A stretch of 64,000 bases of DNA from the NCBI RefSeq assembly GCF_013408175.1, contig NZ_JACBYW010000001.1:1264707-1328706 (forward strand). Direction: 5' to 3'. A model generated the notes under the pieces. The model did no database searches. It was not told where the DNA came from and saw nothing but the letters and a program-made list of their open reading frames with translations. Positions 25,919 to 34,706 of this stretch are shown here, piece after piece. Within the stretch, counting starts at the first letter, position 1. Each line of letters begins with the position of its first letter. Both the position numbers and the translations under genes were made by a program. Source of the stretch: Actinopolyspora biskrensis (lineage in GTDB: Bacteria; Actinomycetota; Actinomycetes; Mycobacteriales; Pseudonocardiaceae).

Positions 25919-27061
25919 CTAGCTCAGTTCGCGGACGAACAGTCCCGACACGGCCTTGGGGTCGAACCACGTCGATTTCGGGGGCATCACCGCTCCGGCA
26001 TCGGAGACCGCCATGACCTGTTCGACGCTGGGCGGGTGCGGTACGAAGCACACGGCGTTGCGCGCCGCGCACCAGCATTTCGTGCTCGCCGAGTCGGGTG
26101 GTTGTTCCTCGACCGGACCGACGAGCCGGCTCACCGGGGGCAGCAGTTGCTCGTCCAGCAGTACGGCGTCCAACGTGGCCCGGACCGGCGCGTCGCCGCG
26201 AGGAGGGTGCAGCCACACTCGGAAGCACTGGTCGTGCAACCGCAGCAGCACCATCCCCGGTGCCGGATTGTTCGGGGCGTCGGTGGGGCACTCCTCGATC
26301 TGCGCGGTCGCGGGCTGGGCCGCCAACGTCCGCAGCACTTCGGTGGTGGAGTGGTTCCGCGGTCCGGGCAGACAGCGGTGGTATCCGAGCACCCGCATCT
26401 GGCTGCTCGGGAACAGCGCTGCCAGGGTGAACGCTCGGGTCTCGTCCCCGGGGCGGCCGTGGGTCCGCGCGTCGCGCTCGGCCACTGCCATCCTGTGGTG
26501 CCCGTCGGCTATGTACAGCGACTCCACGCTGCCGAGTTCCTCGCCGAGCACCCGCGAGAGCTCTGCGTCCCTGCGTATCCACACACTGTGCTCGACGTCG
26601 CCCACCGAGCGCGCCCGCACGTCGGGAGGCTGCTCGGTCACTCCCTCGAGCAGGGTGTCGAGAGCGGGGCGGTCCGGGTACGTGAGTATCACCGGCATCT
26701 GTTCGGCACCGCCCGCCTCGGTGAGTTCCGCGATCCGCCGTTCCCTGTCGGGGTGAGTGGCCTCGTGCCGTCTGATGAGGCCGTTCCTGTAGTCGTCGAG
26801 CGAGGCCTCGAGCACGACACCCGTTTGCTGGTGCCGTCCCGTGCGCAGCCGGTACACGATTACCGCGGGAAGCATGGGGCGTGTGTACCCGCCGGTGTCC
26901 AGCAGCCGTCTCACGCGGGCGGGGTCCATGGAACCGTCCAGCGACTCGACTCGTTGCTGGTTGACGACCAGCACGCGGGGAGAACGTACGGTCACCCCGC
27001 CGGTGGTGGTGTGTCCGCGCTCGGTTTCGGTGGCTGTGCGCTGCTTCTGCGGGATCTTCAT
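25919..27061 (-). CDS. DUF1015 family protein
   Basis: A 380-residue DUF1015 protein, recognised by the central signature SLYIADGHHRMAVAERDA. Biochemical function is not established; the family is often encoded with D-3-phosphoglycerate dehydrogenase and serine-pathway genes, exactly as here, where it overlaps the dehydrogenase gene by 4 bases. The second half contains a conserved DSASTKCWCAARNAV-like segment, and the end (PKSTWFDPKAVSGLFVREL) is the usual family terminus. The N-terminal ~25 residues are polar and variable. The pairing suggests a role in handling the dehydrogenase product, by inference only. Confidence 0.85.
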   Translation of the reverse strand: MKIPQKQRTATETERGHTTTGGVTVRSPRVLVVNQQRVESLDGSMDPARVRRLLDTGGYTRPMLPAVIVYRLRTGRHQQTGVVLEASLDDYRNGLIRRHEATHPDRERRIAELTEAGGAEQMPVILTYPDRPALDTLLEGVTEQPPDVRARSVGDVEHSVWIRRDAELSRVLGEELGSVESLYIADGHHRMAVAERDARTHGRPGDETRAFTLAALFPSSQMRVLGYHRCLPGPRNHSTTEVLRTLAAQPATAQIEECPTDAPNNPAPGMVLLRLHDQCFRVWLHPPRGDAPVRATLDAVLLDEQLLPPVSRLVGPVEEQPPDSASTKCWCAARNAVCFVPHPPSVEQVMAVSDAGAVMPPKSTWFDPKAVSGLFVRELS

Positions 27062-28083
27062 GAGGCACCGCCGGAAGGGGCCGGCGTGGTGACCCGCGTT
27101 GGTTGTCCCGTCAGCAGGGTGTCCTCGTTGACGCAGTGCAGCACCGTTCCCGCGTCGAAGGCGTCGATCATGCGCACGACCTCGGAGGCAACGGCCTGCT
27201 GTGCCTGCTCGGTCGAGGCCCCGATGTGGTGGGTCCCGTACACGTTGGGGTGCCCGGCCAGGGGGGAGTCGATGCTTCCCGCGGAGGCTTCCGGCTCGGC
27301 GGTGAACACGTCGATTCCGGCTCGCACGCCCTTGGTCTCCATCGCCTCGATCAGCGCGTCCTCGTCGACGAGCTCCCCGCGGGAGGTGTTCAGAATGATC
27401 GCTCCCGGAGGTACCTGGGCGAGCAGATCGCGGTCGACCAGGTTCCGGGTGGTCTCGGTGAGTGGCAGGTGCAGGGAGAGCACGTCGCAGGTGCGGGCGA
27501 GCTCGTCGAGGTTGCGGACGAACTCGACTCCGATGGCGCTGGCCCGGTCGCTTGCCGGCTGTCCGCGTTCGGGGTTCTCGATCGCGTGAACGTGCGTGCC
27601 GAAGGCCGCGGCTCGTGCGGCGAACTCCAGGCCGATCCCGCCGAGTCCGAGCACTCCGACCCTGCGCCCGTGAATTCCGCGTGCCCGGGAGTAGCGGCGC
27701 TTGTCCCAGCGCCCCGCACGCAGATCGGCGACGTTGTCGGCGATCTGCCGGTCCAACGCCAGCAGCAGGGCGAACGCGAGCTCGGCCACGGCTGTCGCGT
27801 TCCGTCCCGGAACGTTGCAGACGTGGACGCCGTTCCGGGACGCCGCGGCGCGGTCGATCGTGTTCGTGCCGGACCCCGCGCGGATCACCAGGCGCAACGT
27901 GTCGGTGTTGTCCAGCACGGCAGCGGGAACCCTGGTGCTGCGTACGACGAGGACCTCACATCCGGACAGCGCTTCGGAAAGTTGTTCGGATCCGGTGTCC
28001 GGTCGGTAGAAGCACTCGTTTCCCAGCTCGGTGAGCTCGGTCAGGGAGGCTTCGGGGAAGGTGTCCGCGACAAGAATCCTCAT
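27058..28083 (-). CDS. D-isomer-specific 2-hydroxyacid dehydrogenase (SerA-like)
   Basis: A 341-residue NAD(P)-dependent 2-hydroxyacid dehydrogenase resembling the catalytic part of phosphoglycerate dehydrogenase without the C-terminal ACT domain. Rossmann motif GVLGLGGIGLEFA; catalytic Arg in NTSRGELVDE, Glu in FTAEPEA and His in THHIGAST. It would oxidise 3-phosphoglycerate or a related hydroxyacid. The ATG is preceded by AAGGGAG. Translation is coupled to the DUF1015 gene. About 110-145 bases upstream lies a duplicated palindrome (28193-28228) that probably controls this operon. Confidence 0.85.
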   Translation of the reverse strand: MRILVADTFPEASLTELTELGNECFYRPDTGSEQLSEALSGCEVLVVRSTRVPAAVLDNTDTLRLVIRAGSGTNTIDRAAASRNGVHVCNVPGRNATAVAELAFALLLALDRQIADNVADLRAGRWDKRRYSRARGIHGRRVGVLGLGGIGLEFAARAAAFGTHVHAIENPERGQPASDRASAIGVEFVRNLDELARTCDVLSLHLPLTETTRNLVDRDLLAQVPPGAIILNTSRGELVDEDALIEAMETKGVRAGIDVFTAEPEASAGSIDSPLAGHPNVYGTHHIGASTEQAQQAVASEVVRMIDAFDAGTVLHCVNEDTLLTGQPTRVTTPAPSGGAS

Positions 28084-28192
28084 CGACTGCTCCCTTGCGA
28101 ATCGGCGGAGTCTCCCGAGTGCTTCCGCCGGAGTACCCCGACGAACGACTCGGTACTCCGACCTCGGCGGGTGCGCGACCACGACAATAATG

Positions 28193-28228
28193 TTGCTTAT
28201 TACGCACAGTATTGCTTATAACGCAATG
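28193..28228 (-). promoter_or_regulatory. duplicated palindromic operator upstream of the dehydrogenase operon
   Basis: In an AT-rich pocket, TTGCTTATTACGCA (28193-28206) is followed 19 bases on by TTGCTTATAACGCA (28212-28225). The second copy is a full palindrome, ATTGC-ttataac-GCAAT. Two near-identical sites on the same helix face are typical of repressor operators of the MarR, GntR or IclR type. They lie upstream of the serA-like gene, so autoregulation by a regulator encoded elsewhere is likely. Direct from sequence; regulator identity is inference. Confidence 0.6.
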
Positions 28229-28567
28229 TTGGATGTGCTGTCGGGGAACGTCAACACCCGGACCGCGACTCGGGCCCCGAACTCGCTCGACCGCATGAAC
28301 ATCACCCGGCCTCCGGGGGAGTCATCGGAAGAACGAGCCGTCCCTTCGGAGCGGGGAGCCGCGGAGCGATTTCCCCTTTCGGGGGCACGTGGCCCCGGGG
28401 AGGGACGAGTCCCGCTGTGGGAGGAGGGCGTTACCGGGGGAGTCGTCGGTGGGACCACGCGGGCGCAGCGAACGGACGGCGAACGGTGCCGTCGCGCGAG
28501 CGGGTGCGGGAGCCTCCAGGGGGGAGCACCACCGGGGAGGCTCCCGAAGCGGTGGTGGGGCCGCCGA
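28229..28567. other. intergenic region with no gene
   Basis: Space between the operator and the convergently ended GGCT-like gene. Frames in it are Arg/Gly-rich and lack ribosome sites. Apart from a terminator-like hairpin at 28508-28545, nothing is recognised. Confidence 0.5.
28508..28545 (-). terminator. terminator of the GGCT-like gene
   Basis: 10-bp perfect stem (28508-28517 with 28536-28545) with an 18-base loop, 22 bases beyond the stop codon of the minus-strand gene. Confidence 0.5.
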
Positions 28568-29317
28568 TTACGGGGAGCCCGGTTCCCCCACGATCTCGGT
28601 GCAGGAGAGTCCGTCGGTCGTGGCGGGGTCGCCGCTCAACGCGAGCGCTTCCCGCTGGCCGAGCTCGGCGCAGCGGACCGGCTCGCCGCCGACGAGCAGC
28701 GGAGCCAGCTCGCGTCCGGCGGCCGTGTAGGCGAGCAGCCGCCGCGGCGTGGTGCCGTCGTCCAGTCGGACGTTGCGGGAGTCGGTCAGCCGTACGAGTC
28801 GGTAGCGCTTGCCGCGGCCCTCGCAGCGATCCAGCACACGTCGTTGCGCGGGGGTGGCGTACCAGACGGCGTGCTGCTCGGTCGCTCCGGGCGCCGCGGC
28901 CAGCACGGCGGGACGCTGCCCGTCGCGGGGGCGCAGTCCCGAGGACCACACGGCGGAGAGATCCGTGCAGTGCGCGCGGAGGACGACTGCCGGTCCCGTA
29001 AGGCCGAGACTGGTGCGCAACCAGCCGATCTTCTCGGGGCAGGCGTTCGAGCCGTAGGCGAGCACCGGGCGACGCCGGTCGAGCGGGGCGGCTCCTTGCT
29101 CCACGAGCCAGCGGTCGAGGCAGGGATGTGACCCCGTTCCGGTCCGTACGCGCCATCCGGAGGGGGCGGTTTCGTCCGGCAGGACCGGGTAGCCGACTCC
29201 GTCGACGTGCACGAAGGAGCAGTCCGGTCGAGCTCCGGGATAGGGGTCCTCGGGGTATTCGGTTTCGTCGAACGGCTCCCGTTCGGGGGAGCGCGTCCGC
29301 GGTGATGAAACGGGCAT
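28568..29317 (-). CDS. uncharacterised protein with a gamma-glutamylcyclotransferase-like motif
   Basis: A 249-residue protein. The segment RRPVLAYGSNACPEKIGWL contains the YGSN signature of the gamma-glutamylcyclotransferase-like (BtrG/GGCT) fold, where the backbone of the GSN loop binds a gamma-glutamyl substrate; an acidic catalytic residue typical of the fold may be the Glu in RCEGRGKRYRLVRL. The N-terminal ~70 residues are Pro/Glu-rich with aromatic patches. ATG 29317 and an upstream TTG 29341 are both possible starts; neither has a strong ribosome site. It stands alone, so the function is unassigned. Confidence 0.65.
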   Translation of the reverse strand: MPVSSPRTRSPEREPFDETEYPEDPYPGARPDCSFVHVDGVGYPVLPDETAPSGWRVRTGTGSHPCLDRWLVEQGAAPLDRRRPVLAYGSNACPEKIGWLRTSLGLTGPAVVLRAHCTDLSAVWSSGLRPRDGQRPAVLAAAPGATEQHAVWYATPAQRRVLDRCEGRGKRYRLVRLTDSRNVRLDDGTTPRRLLAYTAAGRELAPLLVGGEPVRCAELGQREALALSGDPATTDGLSCTEIVGEPGSP

Positions 29318-29478
29318 CGGTTGCCCACGTCTACCCGACAACGCCGGAACACGCCGCGATCCCCGTCACATTTCGGTGAGTGAGCGATGTGAGTTTCTTC
29401 CGTCCAGGCTCCGTCCGGGGGAACGGCGGCAAGGCGCGTGGAGGAACAGGACCCGCGGCAGGGGTGTCGGAGACGAAA

Positions 29479-29509
29479 GCGGTGGCCGCTCACCAGGAGC
29501 GGCCACCGC
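29479..29509 (-). terminator. strong terminator of the cold-shock gene
   Basis: Perfect 13-bp stem (29479-29491 with 29497-29509), 5-base loop, followed on the minus strand by TTTCGTCT. It lies 27 bases after the cold-shock stop. Confidence 0.8.
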
Positions 29510-29535
29510 GTATCACATTCGACAGGTGAGTCGCC

Positions 29536-29739
29536 TCAGAGGGCACGCACGGTGTCCGCCTGCGGGCCCTTGGAGCCCTGGCTGACCGTGTACTCGACCT
29601 GCTGGGCCTCGTCCAGCGTACGGAAGCCGGGGGCGTCGATCGCCGAGTAGTGGACGAAGACGTCAGGACCGCCGTCGTCCGGGGCGATGAAGCCGAAGCC
29701 CTTTTCCGAACTGAACCACTTAACGGTGCCCTGCGGCAT
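29536..29739 (-). CDS. cold-shock protein (CspA family)
   Basis: A 67-residue cold-shock-domain protein, the normal length for the family. RNA-binding motifs RNP1 (KGFGFI) and RNP2 (VFVHY) are intact. It binds single-stranded RNA/DNA and acts as an RNA chaperone. AAGGAGA lies 6 bases before the ATG. The gene has its own strong terminator and probably a long 5' leader, as is usual for temperature-controlled csp transcripts. Confidence 0.95.
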   Translation of the reverse strand: MPQGTVKWFSSEKGFGFIAPDDGGPDVFVHYSAIDAPGFRTLDEAQQVEYTVSQGSKGPQADTVRAL

Positions 29740-30038
29740 GGCTGTCTCCTTACGAGAGCTGATTTAGGTCACCGGTGACCGGTCCTTGCACGGTCACCCT
29801 TGGTCGCGGATCTCAGACGGCGCCTACTCCAGCTACACCAAAGACAGCGGCTCGCCCGCACCAACTATCTGCGAGCGTGCGCGAACACGACTCCAGAAAA
29901 ACGACCAAGACCCATCCTACACACCTACTCGCTCGGATGCAGCAACCGTGGGCGGAAAGATCAAACAGCCGGATGCCGGTGGATCGTGCACAGTGATTGA
30001 CGACAGGTGCCCGCGATCTCGCTGGAGGTGCCACGCTC
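29740..30038 (-). other. cold-shock leader and divergent promoter region
   Basis: About 300 bases between the divergent cold-shock and membrane-protein genes, somewhat AT-richer than the neighbourhood. On the minus strand a TAGGAT (-10-like, at 29914-29919) would give a csp leader near 170 bases; its -35 partner is not clear. A GGTCACCGGTGACC palindrome at 29767-29780 lies inside that leader. No gene is seen. Confidence 0.4.
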
Positions 30039-31148
30039 GTGAGCGAACCGGAGGAAGACCGCGGACAGCGCGGGCAACACGGTGGTGTCGACGGGCGTTC
30101 CGGTCGGATGGGGCGGTTGCTCGCCGAAGTGCGGGATGCGGTCTCGGTCCGCACGTTGCTGTTGATCGTCGGCGTGTTGCTGCTGCAGCTGGGATTCATC
30201 CTGTCCTACGTGGGAGCCTTCCACGATCCTTCCCCTCATCGGTTGCCGGTACGCGTGGTCGGGCCGCAGGGGGCGGCGGAACGCATGGCCGACAGACTCG
30301 ACGAACTCCCCGATCGGCCGCTGCGCGCGAGTGCGGCGCACAGCGAGCCCGCGGCGCGAGCGGAACTCACCGAGGGCGGGACCGCGGCCGTGTTCGTGCT
30401 GCGCCCCGCCGAGCAGCGGGACCGGTTGCTGGTGGCCACGGCCGGCGGTTCGGCGAAGGCGGGCGCGATCGAGGAAGTCCTGCGCCAGGTCCAGGCGAGC
30501 AGGCAGCGGGGGCTGGCCGTCGACGACGTGGTTCCCGTCCAGGAGGGCGACTCCCGCGGGCTGACCGGTTTCTACCTGGTTGTCGGGTGGACCGTCGGCG
30601 GTTATCTGGTGGCGTCGCTGCTGGGGGTCGCCCGCGGTGCTCGCCCGGCGAACCCGGGTCGTGCGGTGATCCGGCTCGTGTCCGTGCTGGTGTACGCCAT
30701 CGTCTCGGGGGTGGGCGGTGCGGTCGTGGTCGGCCCGTTGCTGGGGGCGCTGACCGGTCACCTGCTCGAGCTGTGGTGGCTCGGTGCGCTGCTGGTTCTC
30801 GCGGCCGCCACGGTGACGATGGCCTTCCAGGTGCTTTTCGGGGTGCTGGGCATAGGACTGACGGTGCTGCTCTTCGTCGTGCTCGGGAACCCCAGCGCCG
30901 GGGGCGCCTACGCGCCGGAGCTGCTGCCGGGGTTCTGGCGCGCGATCAGCGCGGCGCTGCCGAACGGGGCCGGTACCGACGCGGTCCGCAACATCGTTTA
31001 CTTCGGGGCGCACGGCATCGCCGTCGACGTGCTGGTCATCGCCGCCTACGCGCTGGGAGGGGCCGTCGTGGCGCTGATCGGCGCTGTGGTGCGTGGACGT
31101 CGTGCCTCCGCGGACTCTGCGGGGAGCGACGCCGAGCGCCCCTCGTGA
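30039..31148 (+). CDS. ABC-2-type/YhgE-like integral membrane protein
   Basis: A 369-residue membrane protein. One helix near residues 38-60 is followed by an extracytoplasmic domain of about 130 residues, then five helices. This one-plus-domain-plus-five arrangement is that of ABC-2-type permeases and YhgE/Pip or DUF3533 proteins. No ATPase gene is adjacent, so it may work alone or with an ATPase elsewhere. GTG 30039 is chosen because GGAGGT lies 9 bases upstream. The function (export or membrane integrity) is not established. Confidence 0.7.
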   Translation: MSEPEEDRGQRGQHGGVDGRSGRMGRLLAEVRDAVSVRTLLLIVGVLLLQLGFILSYVGAFHDPSPHRLPVRVVGPQGAAERMADRLDELPDRPLRASAAHSEPAARAELTEGGTAAVFVLRPAEQRDRLLVATAGGSAKAGAIEEVLRQVQASRQRGLAVDDVVPVQEGDSRGLTGFYLVVGWTVGGYLVASLLGVARGARPANPGRAVIRLVSVLVYAIVSGVGGAVVVGPLLGALTGHLLELWWLGALLVLAAATVTMAFQVLFGVLGIGLTVLLFVVLGNPSAGGAYAPELLPGFWRAISAALPNGAGTDAVRNIVYFGAHGIAVDVLVIAAYALGGAVVALIGAVVRGRRASADSAGSDAERPS

Positions 31149-31178
31149 TCCGTCTCCGGGCGGGCAGCGAGGTGCCGC

Positions 31179-32201
31179 TCAGCTCGTGGTGTAGTGCAGG
31201 ACTCCGTCGACTCGCTCACTGGTCAGCCGTTTCCGGTGGACCAGCAGTTCGAGATGGGCCGAGGTCTCCAGCACCGCCAGCGCCCGGTTGAAGGGGTCGA
31301 GTTCGTCGAGGACGCGTTCACGCCGGGTCCAGGTCAGGGCGCGGGCGGCTTCGTGGGCCGTGCCCGCTCCCCGGGCCACGGTAGCGGCCATGGTGTCGAG
31401 TCTGTGCTCGTGATGGGTGAGCAGTTCGTCCACCCGGGAGTGAACGCCGTCCCGGACGGGCCCGTGCGCGGGCAACATCCGGGCGTCCGGAAACGCACGG
31501 ATCGTGCGCAGTGATTCGAGGTAGTCCCGCAGCGGGAGCTCGCCGGGGGCCTGTTCGAGGCCGACGGACGGTGTGATGCTCGGCAACACGTGGTCCCCGG
31601 TGAACATCAGCCCGTCGGTCTCGTCGAGGAACACCACGTGACCCCGCGTGTGCCCGGGGGTGCGCACCACCCGGAGAGTGCGGTCGGCGAGCTCGATCCC
31701 GCCGTGTTCGGTGAGCCATTCGTCGGGGGTCTGCCAGTGTTGTTCGTGAGGTGGCGGCTGGCGGGCGAGTTCGGTGTCCAGCGCCCGCAGCACCGGTTCC
31801 GCCCCGCACTCGGCAAGTTCCGCGCGCTGCTTTCCCATCGGGACGCTGTCGGGTGCGGTGAGGCGCAGCAGGTTGGGGTGCTCCCCGGCTCCGAGGGCGA
31901 CCCGGCAGCCGACTTCCTCGCGCAGCGCGACGGCCTGGGTGTAGTGGTCCCGGTGCACGTGGGTGACGAGCACGCGGTCCACGTCGCGGAGTCCGACCCC
32001 CAGACTGTCCAGCGCCTCGGCCAGCCGCTCCCGTGACTCGGCGAGGGCCCAGCCGCCGTCGATCAGCGTGATGGAGGAGGCGTTGCGGATCGCGTACACA
32101 TTGACCGCGCGCAAACCGTCACCGGGCATGGGCAGCGGTATCCGGTGCACTCCCGGCGCGACTTCGTGTGCTCCCGGTTCCGTCCATTCCGTACTCGACA
32201 C
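31179..32201 (-). CDS. metallo-beta-lactamase-fold hydrolase
   Basis: A 340-residue MBL-fold hydrolase. The metal site is complete: VTHVHRDHYTQ (HxHxDH), a later His in RTPGHTRGHVVF, Asp in FTGDHVLP and a terminal His in LPAHGP. The C-terminal ~80 residues form a helical domain often seen in hydrolases of thioesters or lactones. GTG 32201 is preferred because GGAGGTGACC precedes it; an ATG at 32243 would overlap a palindromic site. It is divergent from a MerR-type regulator. Substrate unknown. Confidence 0.82.
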   Translation of the reverse strand: MSSTEWTEPGAHEVAPGVHRIPLPMPGDGLRAVNVYAIRNASSITLIDGGWALAESRERLAEALDSLGVGLRDVDRVLVTHVHRDHYTQAVALREEVGCRVALGAGEHPNLLRLTAPDSVPMGKQRAELAECGAEPVLRALDTELARQPPPHEQHWQTPDEWLTEHGGIELADRTLRVVRTPGHTRGHVVFLDETDGLMFTGDHVLPSITPSVGLEQAPGELPLRDYLESLRTIRAFPDARMLPAHGPVRDGVHSRVDELLTHHEHRLDTMAATVARGAGTAHEAARALTWTRRERVLDELDPFNRALAVLETSAHLELLVHRKRLTSERVDGVLHYTTS

Positions 32202-32236
32202 GGTCACCTCCACGACGCGAGCGGTGAACGGCAGGC

Positions 32237-32254
32237 ATACCATACGGTCGGTAT
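32237..32254. promoter_or_regulatory. candidate TetR-type operator upstream of the MBL gene
   Basis: Near-palindrome ATACC-atacggtc-GGTAT, 36-53 bases upstream of the MBL start, within the divergent MBL/MerR control region. Arms and spacing are of the kind bound by TetR-family repressors; MerR regulators usually need different spacing. The regulator is not identifiable from this window. Confidence 0.45.
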
Positions 32255-32468
32255 ACGATCGACGTCGTGCGACGCACGTCACCACGTTCGCTCGTCCCCG
32301 CACGGAGACGCGGGGTGGCGGGGGATTCCCGGAAGGGGTCGAGTCGCCCGCCCGCTCTCGAAGGCCCTGCGAGCACCACGAATACCCTGAGGTGACAATC
32401 AATGGTCGGCACCGAGCCCCGTGGGGCGGGTCGGCACGGTACCCGGCGGACAGGGAAGGGGCGCGGCT

Positions 32469-32837
32469 GTGTCCGGACATGTGCAGATCGGTGAGGTCGC
32501 CGAGCGCACCGGCCTGTCGTTGCGCACGATTCGGTACTACGAGGAGGTCGGTCTGGTGGTGCCGAGCGCGCGTAGCCAGGGCGGGTTCCGGTTGTACACC
32601 GAGCCGGACATCGAACGGTTGCTGGTGATCATGCGGATGAAGCCGCTGGGGTTCCAGCTGGAGGAGATGCGGGAGCTGGTGGAGTTGCTCGACGCCTCGG
32701 CCGGGGAGTTGTCCCGGCAGCAGCGCCACAGGTTGGCGCAGCTGCACGACGAGGTGCAGCAGCGGTGCGAGAAGCTGCGCTCCCGGCTGCGCACCGCCGA
32801 GGAATTCGCCGCGACACTACGGCAGCGACTCGACTGA
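32469..32837 (+). CDS. MerR-family transcriptional regulator
   Basis: A 122-residue MerR regulator. The winged helix is typical (IGEVAERTGLSLRTIRYYEEVGLV, then SQGGFRLYTEPDIERLLVI) and is followed by a long coiled dimerisation helix. There is no Cys-rich metal site, so a metal sensor is unlikely; a small-molecule or stress signal is more probable. GTG 32469 with GGAAGGGG upstream is chosen. It diverges from the MBL gene and is the obvious candidate to regulate it. Confidence 0.88.
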   Translation: MSGHVQIGEVAERTGLSLRTIRYYEEVGLVVPSARSQGGFRLYTEPDIERLLVIMRMKPLGFQLEEMRELVELLDASAGELSRQQRHRLAQLHDEVQQRCEKLRSRLRTAEEFAATLRQRLD

Positions 32838-32865
32838 CCGGGGTTTTCCGCTCGGTTCGCCTGGC

Positions 32866-32899
32866 GGTGTGGGTGGGTGGCACGCTCCCCACCCACACC
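32866..32899. terminator. bidirectional terminator hairpin
   Basis: Perfect 12-bp stem (32866-32877 with 32888-32899) with a 10-base loop between the convergent merR-type and sulP genes. Confidence 0.7.
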
Positions 32900-32922
32900 G
32901 ACGGTCCCGTTCGGGGCCGGGC

Positions 32923-34410
32923 TCAGTGTCCCGCGCCCATCCGGCCGGCCAGCGCCTGGTGCCGTTGTTTGCTGGACTCGTTCATGCCCGTGATCGAGAC
33001 GTTGATGCCGCGTTGGTGGTACTTGGTTTCCACGGCATCGAGGGAGGCGACGGTGGAGGCGTCCCAGACGTGGGCCTCGGACAGGTCGATGACCACGTTG
33101 GCGGGGTCGTTGGCGTAGTCGAACTGGAACACCAGGTCGTTGCTGGAGGCGAAGAACAGCTGCCCGGTCACCCGGTAGATCTTGGTGCTGCCGTCGGGGT
33201 CGAGCACGCTGTCCACGGAGACGAGGTGCGCGACGCGCTGTGCGAACAGGACGGTGGCCAGCACGACGCCGACGACGACGCCGATGGCCAGGTTGTGGGT
33301 CGCCACGGTGACCGCGACGGTCGCCAGCATGACCGCCGTCTCGCTCTTGGGCATCTTGCGCAGCGTCGCGGGGTGGACGCTGTGCCAGTCGAACGTCCCG
33401 ACCGCGACCATGATCATGACCCCGACCAGCGCGGCCATGGGGATCAGGGCGACCACGGGGCCGAGTGCGACCACGAGGATCAGCAGGAACACCCCGGCCA
33501 GGAAGGTGGACAGCCGGGTGCGTGCGCCGCTGGACTTCACGTTGATCATGGTTTGGCCGATCATGGCGCAGCCGCCCATGCCGCCGAAGAAACCGGTGAC
33601 GACGTTGGCCAGGCCCTGCCCCCAGGACTCCCGGGTCTTGTTGGAGTGCTCGTCGGTGATGTCGTCGACGAGCTTGGCGGTCATCAACGACTCCATGAGT
33701 CCGACCAGGGCCATGGCCACCGCGTACGGCCCGATGATCCGCAGCGTCTCGAAGGTCGGCGCGACGTCGGGGATGCCCGGTGTCGGCAGGGTGTGCGGCA
33801 GCTCTCCCTGATCGCCCACCGTGGGCACCGCGATGCCCGCGATCACGGTGACCGCGGTCAGCGCGACGATCGCCACCAGCGGAGCGGGAATCACCGTGGT
33901 CAGGCGGGGCAGTCCGACCATGACGGCCAGCCCGGCGACGACCAGCGCGTAGACGCTCCAGGGGACGTCTGTCAGGTACGGCAGCTGGGCGGTGAAGATC
34001 AGGATGGCCAGCGCGTTGACGAAGCCGACCATCACGCTGCGCGGCAGGAAGCGCATCAGCCGGGCGACGCCCGACAGACCGAGCAGGACCTGGATCACTC
34101 CGCCCAGCACGACGGTGGCGACCAGGTAGTCCACCCCGTGCTCACGGGCCACCGGAGCCACTACCAGCGCGATCGCCCCGGTGGCAGCCGAGATCATGGC
34201 GCGGCGCCCGCCCGCCAACGAGATGGTCACGGCCATGGTGAACGAGGCGAACAACCCCACCCGCGGGTCCACCCCGGCGATGATGGAGAACGAGATGGCC
34301 TCGGGGATGAGGGCCAGTGCTACGACGAGGCCCCCGAGCACTTCGGTGCGCAGCACGCGAGGCGAGAGCCACCATGGACGGGAACGCGGCAAGACGGGTC
34401 GCGACATCAT
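32923..34410 (-). CDS. SulP-family anion transporter with STAS domain
   Basis: A 495-residue SulP/SLC26 transporter. The signature VALALIPEAISFSIIAGVDP begins helix 1, GGMGGCAMIGQTMINVKSGA-like residues mark the second conserved region, and about 11 helices follow. A C-terminal STAS domain (from about residue 385) contains VVIDLSEAHVWDASTVASLD. Substrates of the family include sulfate, bicarbonate and dicarboxylates; the ion is not decidable here. Two consecutive ATGs (34410, 34407) serve as start, with GAAAGAAG before them. Probably monocistronic. Confidence 0.9.
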   Translation of the reverse strand: MMSRPVLPRSRPWWLSPRVLRTEVLGGLVVALALIPEAISFSIIAGVDPRVGLFASFTMAVTISLAGGRRAMISAATGAIALVVAPVAREHGVDYLVATVVLGGVIQVLLGLSGVARLMRFLPRSVMVGFVNALAILIFTAQLPYLTDVPWSVYALVVAGLAVMVGLPRLTTVIPAPLVAIVALTAVTVIAGIAVPTVGDQGELPHTLPTPGIPDVAPTFETLRIIGPYAVAMALVGLMESLMTAKLVDDITDEHSNKTRESWGQGLANVVTGFFGGMGGCAMIGQTMINVKSSGARTRLSTFLAGVFLLILVVALGPVVALIPMAALVGVMIMVAVGTFDWHSVHPATLRKMPKSETAVMLATVAVTVATHNLAIGVVVGVVLATVLFAQRVAHLVSVDSVLDPDGSTKIYRVTGQLFFASSNDLVFQFDYANDPANVVIDLSEAHVWDASTVASLDAVETKYHQRGINVSITGMNESSKQRHQALAGRMGAGH

Positions 34411-34560
34411 CTTCTTTCGTCAGGAACGTGAGTTCGGAAAAAGAGTGCGAAGCGGAGCCACACCAACGGGGCTCACGCGAACACACGGAACTCTACCCTC
34501 ACGTAACGGCAAAGATGAAAAGAATGTGACCTACGTCGACATGTGATTCACGTCGAATCC

Positions 34561-34592
34561 GCCCGGTGCGGGTGGGACCTCCCGCACCGGGC
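34561..34592 (-). terminator. terminator of the macrodomain gene
   Basis: Perfect 12-bp stem (34561-34572 with 34581-34592) and an 8-base loop. It lies downstream of the minus-strand macrodomain gene and before the sulP promoter region (34411-34560), which holds no gene but is AT-rich. Confidence 0.65.
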
Positions 34593-34706
34593 ACGTCTCG
34601 CCGCTCTCCGATCACGGACTGCTTCCCGGTGCGTCGCCGAGGTTCTGGTTCCGATCCCACCCCGGGCCGTGATCGTGCCCACCGGACGTCGGTGTCCGGT
34701 GGTGGT

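Noticed and set aside
29767..29780. The GGTCACCGGTGACC palindrome as an operator for the membrane protein at 30 kb
   Set aside because: It lies far closer to the cold-shock start, inside its likely leader, and is a single short site.
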